DNA from: Petropleomorpha daqingensis | Lineage (GTDB): Bacteria > Actinomycetota > Actinomycetes > Mycobacteriales > Geodermatophilaceae | Assembly: GCF_013408985.1 (NCBI RefSeq) | Contig: NZ_JACBZT010000001.1 | Coordinates: 2,852,001 to 2,916,000 of the forward strand | Direction: 5' to 3' | Length of the DNA: 64,000 bases | In this document: in pieces, positions 60,728 through 64,000 of the stretch | Layout: every line of letters starts with the position of its first letter | Numbering within the stretch: the stretch's first letter is position 1 | The notes under the pieces: model-generated | Told to the model about the DNA's origin: nothing | Databases searched by the model: none | The model's input: the letters and a program-made list of their open reading frames with translations, nothing else | Made by a program: the position numbers and the translations under genes

Positions 60728-61998
60728 CGGGCCGTCTCCATGTCGAGGACGGCGGCGCCGTCGACCGGCGTGGCCGCCCGCCGCGACCGGAAGACCCAGC
60801 CGCGGAACAGGACGAAGCGCAGCAGGGTCGCCGCGGCGTTGGCGGCGACGAGCATCAGCAGCTCCGCCGTCCGGGAGGCGCCGGGGGCCACGGAGTGCAG
60901 GACGGCGAGCGAGGCGCTGGTCAGCGCCAGCCCGAGGCCGAAGACGACGAGGCCCTGGGCGTGCTGCACGGCGGCCCCGGTGCTGCCGCGGATGCCGAAC
61001 GTGATCCGCCGGTTGGCGGCGGTGTTCGCGATCGCGGTGAGCAGCAGCGCGGTGAAGTTGGCCGCCTGGGCGCCCAGCGCCGGGTGCAGCACGAGGAAGA
61101 TCAGCAGGTAGGCCAGCGTGGACAGCACGCCGATGACGGCGAAGCGGAGCAGCTGGGCGACCAGGCCGGGTGGCACCCCGGGCACCGGGTCGGGCAGCGG
61201 TTGGCGGCCGATCTGCGCGCGCAGCTCGGCCACCGGCAGCCGGCCGGTGGCGAACGCGCGCAGCATGCGGGCGATACCGGCGAGGTCGGCCTTCGCCGTC
61301 TTGACGATGTCGACCCGGCTGTCGGGGTCGTCGACCCAGTCGACGGGCACCTCGTGGATGCGCAGCCCGGAGCGCTCGGCGAGCACGAGCAGCTCGGTGT
61401 CGAAGAACCAGCCGGTGTCCTCGACCAGCGGCAGCAGCCGCCGGGCGACGTCGCCGCGGATCGCCTTGAACCCGCACTGCGCGTCCGACAGCGAGGTGGC
61501 CAGCGCACCGCGCAGCAGCAGGTTGTAGCTACGGCTGATCACCTCGCGCTTGAGGCCGCGCACGACGCGCGAGGAGCGGGAGAGCCGGGTGCCGATCGCC
61601 AGGTCGGAGTGCCCGCTGATCAGCGGTGCGACCAGGGGGAGCAGGGCGGCGAGGTCGGTGGACAGGTCGACGTCCATGTAGACCAGCACCGGGGCGTCCG
61701 AGGCGAGCCAGACCTCTCGCAGCGCCCGGCCACGGCCCGGCTCGAGCAGCACCTTCACCTCGATGCCGGGCAGCTCCGCGGCGACCCGCTCGGCGACCGC
61801 GAGGGTGCCGTCGGTGCTGGCGTTCTCGGCGACGGTGATCCGGAACGGCCAGGGCAGCGTGGTCAGGTAGGCGTGCAGCCGGCGCAGGCACGGCTCGAGG
61901 TCGGTCTCCTCGTCGTGCACGGGGACCACGACGTCGAGGGTGGGCGCCACCGGTCCCGGGTCGTCACGGCGGCCGGAGGCGCTCTCGGTCAGCGTCAT
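60724..61998 (-). CDS. GT2 polyprenyl-phosphate glycosyltransferase fused to GtrA domain
   Basis: 424 residues. A GT-A glycosyltransferase 2 domain (VVVPVHDEETDLEPCLRRL; VYMDVDLSTDLAALL holds the DxD; DAQCGFKAIRGD) at 20-270, then a GtrA four-helix membrane domain at about 290-410. Likely makes and flips a polyprenyl-phosphate sugar for the ArnT-like enzyme encoded next. ATG 61998 is chosen; GTG 62007 is possible. Confidence 0.9.
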   Translation of the reverse strand: MTLTESASGRRDDPGPVAPTLDVVVPVHDEETDLEPCLRRLHAYLTTLPWPFRITVAENASTDGTLAVAERVAAELPGIEVKVLLEPGRGRALREVWLASDAPVLVYMDVDLSTDLAALLPLVAPLISGHSDLAIGTRLSRSSRVVRGLKREVISRSYNLLLRGALATSLSDAQCGFKAIRGDVARRLLPLVEDTGWFFDTELLVLAERSGLRIHEVPVDWVDDPDSRVDIVKTAKADLAGIARMLRAFATGRLPVAELRAQIGRQPLPDPVPGVPPGLVAQLLRFAVIGVLSTLAYLLIFLVLHPALGAQAANFTALLLTAIANTAANRRITFGIRGSTGAAVQHAQGLVVFGLGLALTSASLAVLHSVAPGASRTAELLMLVAANAAATLLRFVLFRGWVFRSRRAATPVDGAAVLDMETAR

Positions 61999-62100
61999 GG
62001 TGCTCACGGTCGGGGGCTGAGCTGGACCGGAGCAGGAGAGGGGCTGTGCGTTCACTGTGGAACGAGTCGTCACGGAATGCGATCGGGTAGAGAGGACGGC

Positions 62101-63036
62101 ATGCGCGCAGCCGGGGTGACCGAGTTCGGCGGGCCGGAGGCCCTGCACATCGTCGAGGTGCCGGAGGAGCACGCCGGGCCGGGGCAGGTGCGGCTGCGGG
62201 TGAGCGCGGCGACGGTCAACCCGACCGACACCTACCTCGTCCTGGGCGTCTACGCCGACCGCGACCCGGTGAAGAACCCGCCGTGGGTGCCCGGGATGGA
62301 CGTCGCCGGCGTCGTCGACGAGGTGGGGGAGGGCGTCGAGCACGTCGTCGTCGGTGACGCGGTGATGGGCGTCGTCGTCCCGTCCGGCGCCCACGGCGGG
62401 TACCGGGAGAGCCTCGTGCTTCCTGGCGACTCCGTCGTCCACGCGCCGAAGAACGCCACCGACGTCGAGGCGGCCACCCTGCCGATGAACGCGCTGACCG
62501 CCCGGTTCTCCCTCGACCTCATGGGTTTGCGGCCCGGGCAGGTGCTCGCGGTCACCGGCGCGGCCGGCGCGTACGGCGGGTACGTCGTCCAGCTGGCCAA
62601 GGCCGACGGGCTCACCGTCGTCGCCGACGCGTCGCAGGCCGACGAGCAGCTGGTCCGCGACCTGGGTGCCGACGTCGTCGTCCGGCGCGGCGACGACGTC
62701 GCCGCGCGGATCCGCGAGCGGTTCCCGGACGGCGTCGACGGGCTGGCCGACGGCGCGGTGCAGGACGCCCTGGTGCTGCCCGCCGTCCGCGACGGGGGAG
62801 CGGTGGCGACCGTCCGCGGCTACCGCGGGGACGGGCAGCGGGACCTGCGGGTGTTCCCGACGCTGGTCCGCAAGGTGGCGCAGGACCGCGCCGCGCTGGA
62901 CCGGCTGCGCCAGCAGGCGGAGGACGGCGTCGTCACCCTGCGCGTCAACCGGGCGCTGCCGGCGGAGGAGGCGGCCGAGGCGCACCGGCTGCTCGCAGGC
63001 GGCGGGATCCGCGGCCGGCTGGTGCTCACCTTCTGA
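62101..63036 (+). CDS. Zinc-independent MDR-family quinone oxidoreductase
   Basis: A 311-residue NADPH:quinone reductase-like protein: VTEFGGPEALHIVEVPEEHA, then a GroES-like fold without zinc ligands, and AVTGAAGAYGGYVVQLAKADG as NADPH-binding loop. ATG 62101 follows TAGAGA by seven bases. Substrate unknown. Confidence 0.88.
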   Translation: MRAAGVTEFGGPEALHIVEVPEEHAGPGQVRLRVSAATVNPTDTYLVLGVYADRDPVKNPPWVPGMDVAGVVDEVGEGVEHVVVGDAVMGVVVPSGAHGGYRESLVLPGDSVVHAPKNATDVEAATLPMNALTARFSLDLMGLRPGQVLAVTGAAGAYGGYVVQLAKADGLTVVADASQADEQLVRDLGADVVVRRGDDVAARIRERFPDGVDGLADGAVQDALVLPAVRDGGAVATVRGYRGDGQRDLRVFPTLVRKVAQDRAALDRLRQQAEDGVVTLRVNRALPAEEAAEAHRLLAGGGIRGRLVLTF

Positions 63037-63055
63037 GGCTGATTGGCTGGCCGGC

Positions 63056-63388
63056 ATGGTGCATCGACTTCTCGTCAGCTACGGCAAGCCCGAGGACCCC
63101 GGGGCGTTCGACGACTACTACCGCGACACCCACGCGCCGCTGGTGACGGAGCTGCCCGGCCTGATCGGGTTCCGGATCGGCCACGCGCAGCCGATGGATC
63201 CCTCGCAGCCGGGGCCGTACCTGGTCGCGGAGCTGGATTTCGAGTCGGAGCAGGCGATGGGCGCCTCCTTCGCCTCCAACGAGGGCAAGGCCGCGGCCGC
63301 CGACATCGGGAACTTCGCCAGCGGCGGCGCCACCATGTCGCACTTCGACGTCCACGACATCCTGGTCGGCCTGCCCGAGATGCCGTGA
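63056..63388 (+). CDS. EthD family small protein
   Basis: A 110-residue dimeric alpha/beta-barrel protein of the EthD type (GKPEDPGAFDDYYRDTHAPLV at the N-terminus). Family members help in ether or aromatic degradation but often have no assigned role. ATG 63056 follows TTGGCT by seven bases. Overlaps the next gene by GTGA. Confidence 0.82.
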   Translation: MVHRLLVSYGKPEDPGAFDDYYRDTHAPLVTELPGLIGFRIGHAQPMDPSQPGPYLVAELDFESEQAMGASFASNEGKAAAADIGNFASGGATMSHFDVHDILVGLPEMP

Positions 63389-64000
63389 ACGGCGCGCAGG
63401 CACTGCTCCGCACACTGGTCGGCGCGGGGGTGGACGTCTGCTTCGCCAACCCCGGCACCTCGGAGATGCACTTCGTCGCCGCTCTGGACGACGTCCCCGA
63501 GATGCGCGCCGTGCTGACCCTGTTCGAGGGGGTCGCCACCGGCGCGGCCGACGGCTACGCCCGCATGGCCGGGCGGCCCGCGGCCAGCCTGCTGCACCTC
63601 GGGCCGGGCATGGGCAACGGGCTGGCCAACCTGCACAACGCCCGCCGGGGACGCACGCCGCTGGTCAACGTCGTCGGCGACCACGCCCGCTCGCACAAGC
63701 GGCTGGACGCGCCGCTGGAATCCGACATCGACGCGGTCGCCGGCACCTTCTCCACGTGGGTGCGCCGGTCGCTCCGCCCGGCCGACGTCGGAGCGGACGC
63801 CGCCGACGCGGTGGCCGCGGCCGGTGCCGGGGGCATCGCCACGCTGATCCTGCCGGCCGACGTCTCGTGGTCCGACGGCGCCGAGCCGGCCGATCCGGTG
63901 CCGGGGCGCCCCGCACCGCGGCCGGGCCCGGAGGCGGTGGAGGCGGCCGCGACCGCGCTGAGCTCGGGGGAGCCGTCGGTGCTGTTCCTCGGCGGGGACG
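63385..64000 (+). CDS. Thiamine-diphosphate enzyme, acetolactate-synthase-like, 3' end cut by window
   Basis: The first 205 residues of a TPP-dependent enzyme: FANPGTSEMHFVAAL, then FEGVATGAADGYARM with the conserved catalytic Glu, LLHLGPGMGNGLANLHNAR, and NVVGDHARSHKRLDAPLESD. This is the ThDP-binding PYR domain and the start of the middle domain. It resembles acetolactate synthase large-subunit-like proteins and benzoylformate decarboxylase; activity not decided here. GTG 63385 overlaps the EthD stop. Confidence 0.88.
   Translation, partial: MNGAQALLRTLVGAGVDVCFANPGTSEMHFVAALDDVPEMRAVLTLFEGVATGAADGYARMAGRPAASLLHLGPGMGNGLANLHNARRGRTPLVNVVGDHARSHKRLDAPLESDIDAVAGTFSTWVRRSLRPADVGADAADAVAAAGAGGIATLILPADVSWSDGAEPADPVPGRPAPRPGPEAVEAAATALSSGEPSVLFLGGD

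Noticed and set aside
60895-62100. Upstream extension of the quinone oxidoreductase frame
   Set aside because: The open plus frame from 60895 runs antisense through the GT2-GtrA gene. The conserved oxidoreductase starts at ATG 62101 (MRAAGVTEFGGPEAL).

Overview
The window is 64 kb of very GC-rich DNA with dense genes, many 4-bp ATGA/GTGA overlaps and frequent GTG starts. Gene order and protein sequences point to an actinobacterial chromosome, most likely a member of the Geodermatophilaceae (Blastococcus, Geodermatophilus or Modestobacter type). The genus is an inference. No rRNA, tRNA, CRISPR array, phage or intact transposon was seen. The only trace of a mobile or selfish gene is a 20-codon HNH-endonuclease remnant at 24.5 kb.

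The backbone follows the mycobacterial block dapD/dapE - LOG protein - DivIVA protein - tag - DUF3117 - glgA/glgC - O-methyltransferase - sigE - rseA - htrA - tatB - mrp - DUF1003 - MgtE-like protein. Accessory genes interrupt it in three places. (1) 14.5-19.0 kb: HxlR/SCP2 regulator, VOC protein, LtrA, LysE, TfoX-like and EamA proteins. (2) 19.9-38.5 kb: leucyl aminopeptidase, enoyl-CoA hydratase with an unknown 475-residue partner, a VOC/HxlR pair with a clear operator, a DrrAB-type exporter, an AfsR-like giant regulator, a CrtI-like oxidoreductase, a lipoprotein/30-residue/DUF6766 operon, a three-gene cobalt-type nitrile hydratase coupled to 5-oxoprolinase pxpA, and pxpBC. (3) 46.2-51.7 kb: small-ORF promoter modules, azlCD, and a five-gene DNA-alkylation repair operon with its own sigma factor.

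The left end (0-10.6 kb) holds dapC (cut by the window edge), a phosphotransferase, a secreted Ig-repeat protein with a two-component system beside it, a lysozyme-like protein, a hydrolase and trpB2. With dapD and dapE at 10.7-12.9 kb, three steps of the succinylase lysine/diaminopimelate pathway are present. The right end (53-64 kb) holds phzF, a transporter, a citrate-lyase-family lyase, an acyl-CoA dehydrogenase, a membrane glycosyltransferase pair and a thiamine-diphosphate enzyme cut by the window end.

Two regulatory themes recur. At least fourteen genes have a TANNNT -10 element 6-8 bp before a GTG or ATG, which is the actinobacterial leaderless-mRNA arrangement, and it was used here to choose starts. 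Gene ends are marked by long perfect or near-perfect palindromes, including one three-copy family. A third pattern is a repeated promoter-like module, GATCG(C/A)CCGATG, placed 33-34 bp before three consecutive small ORFs at 46.4-46.8 kb.
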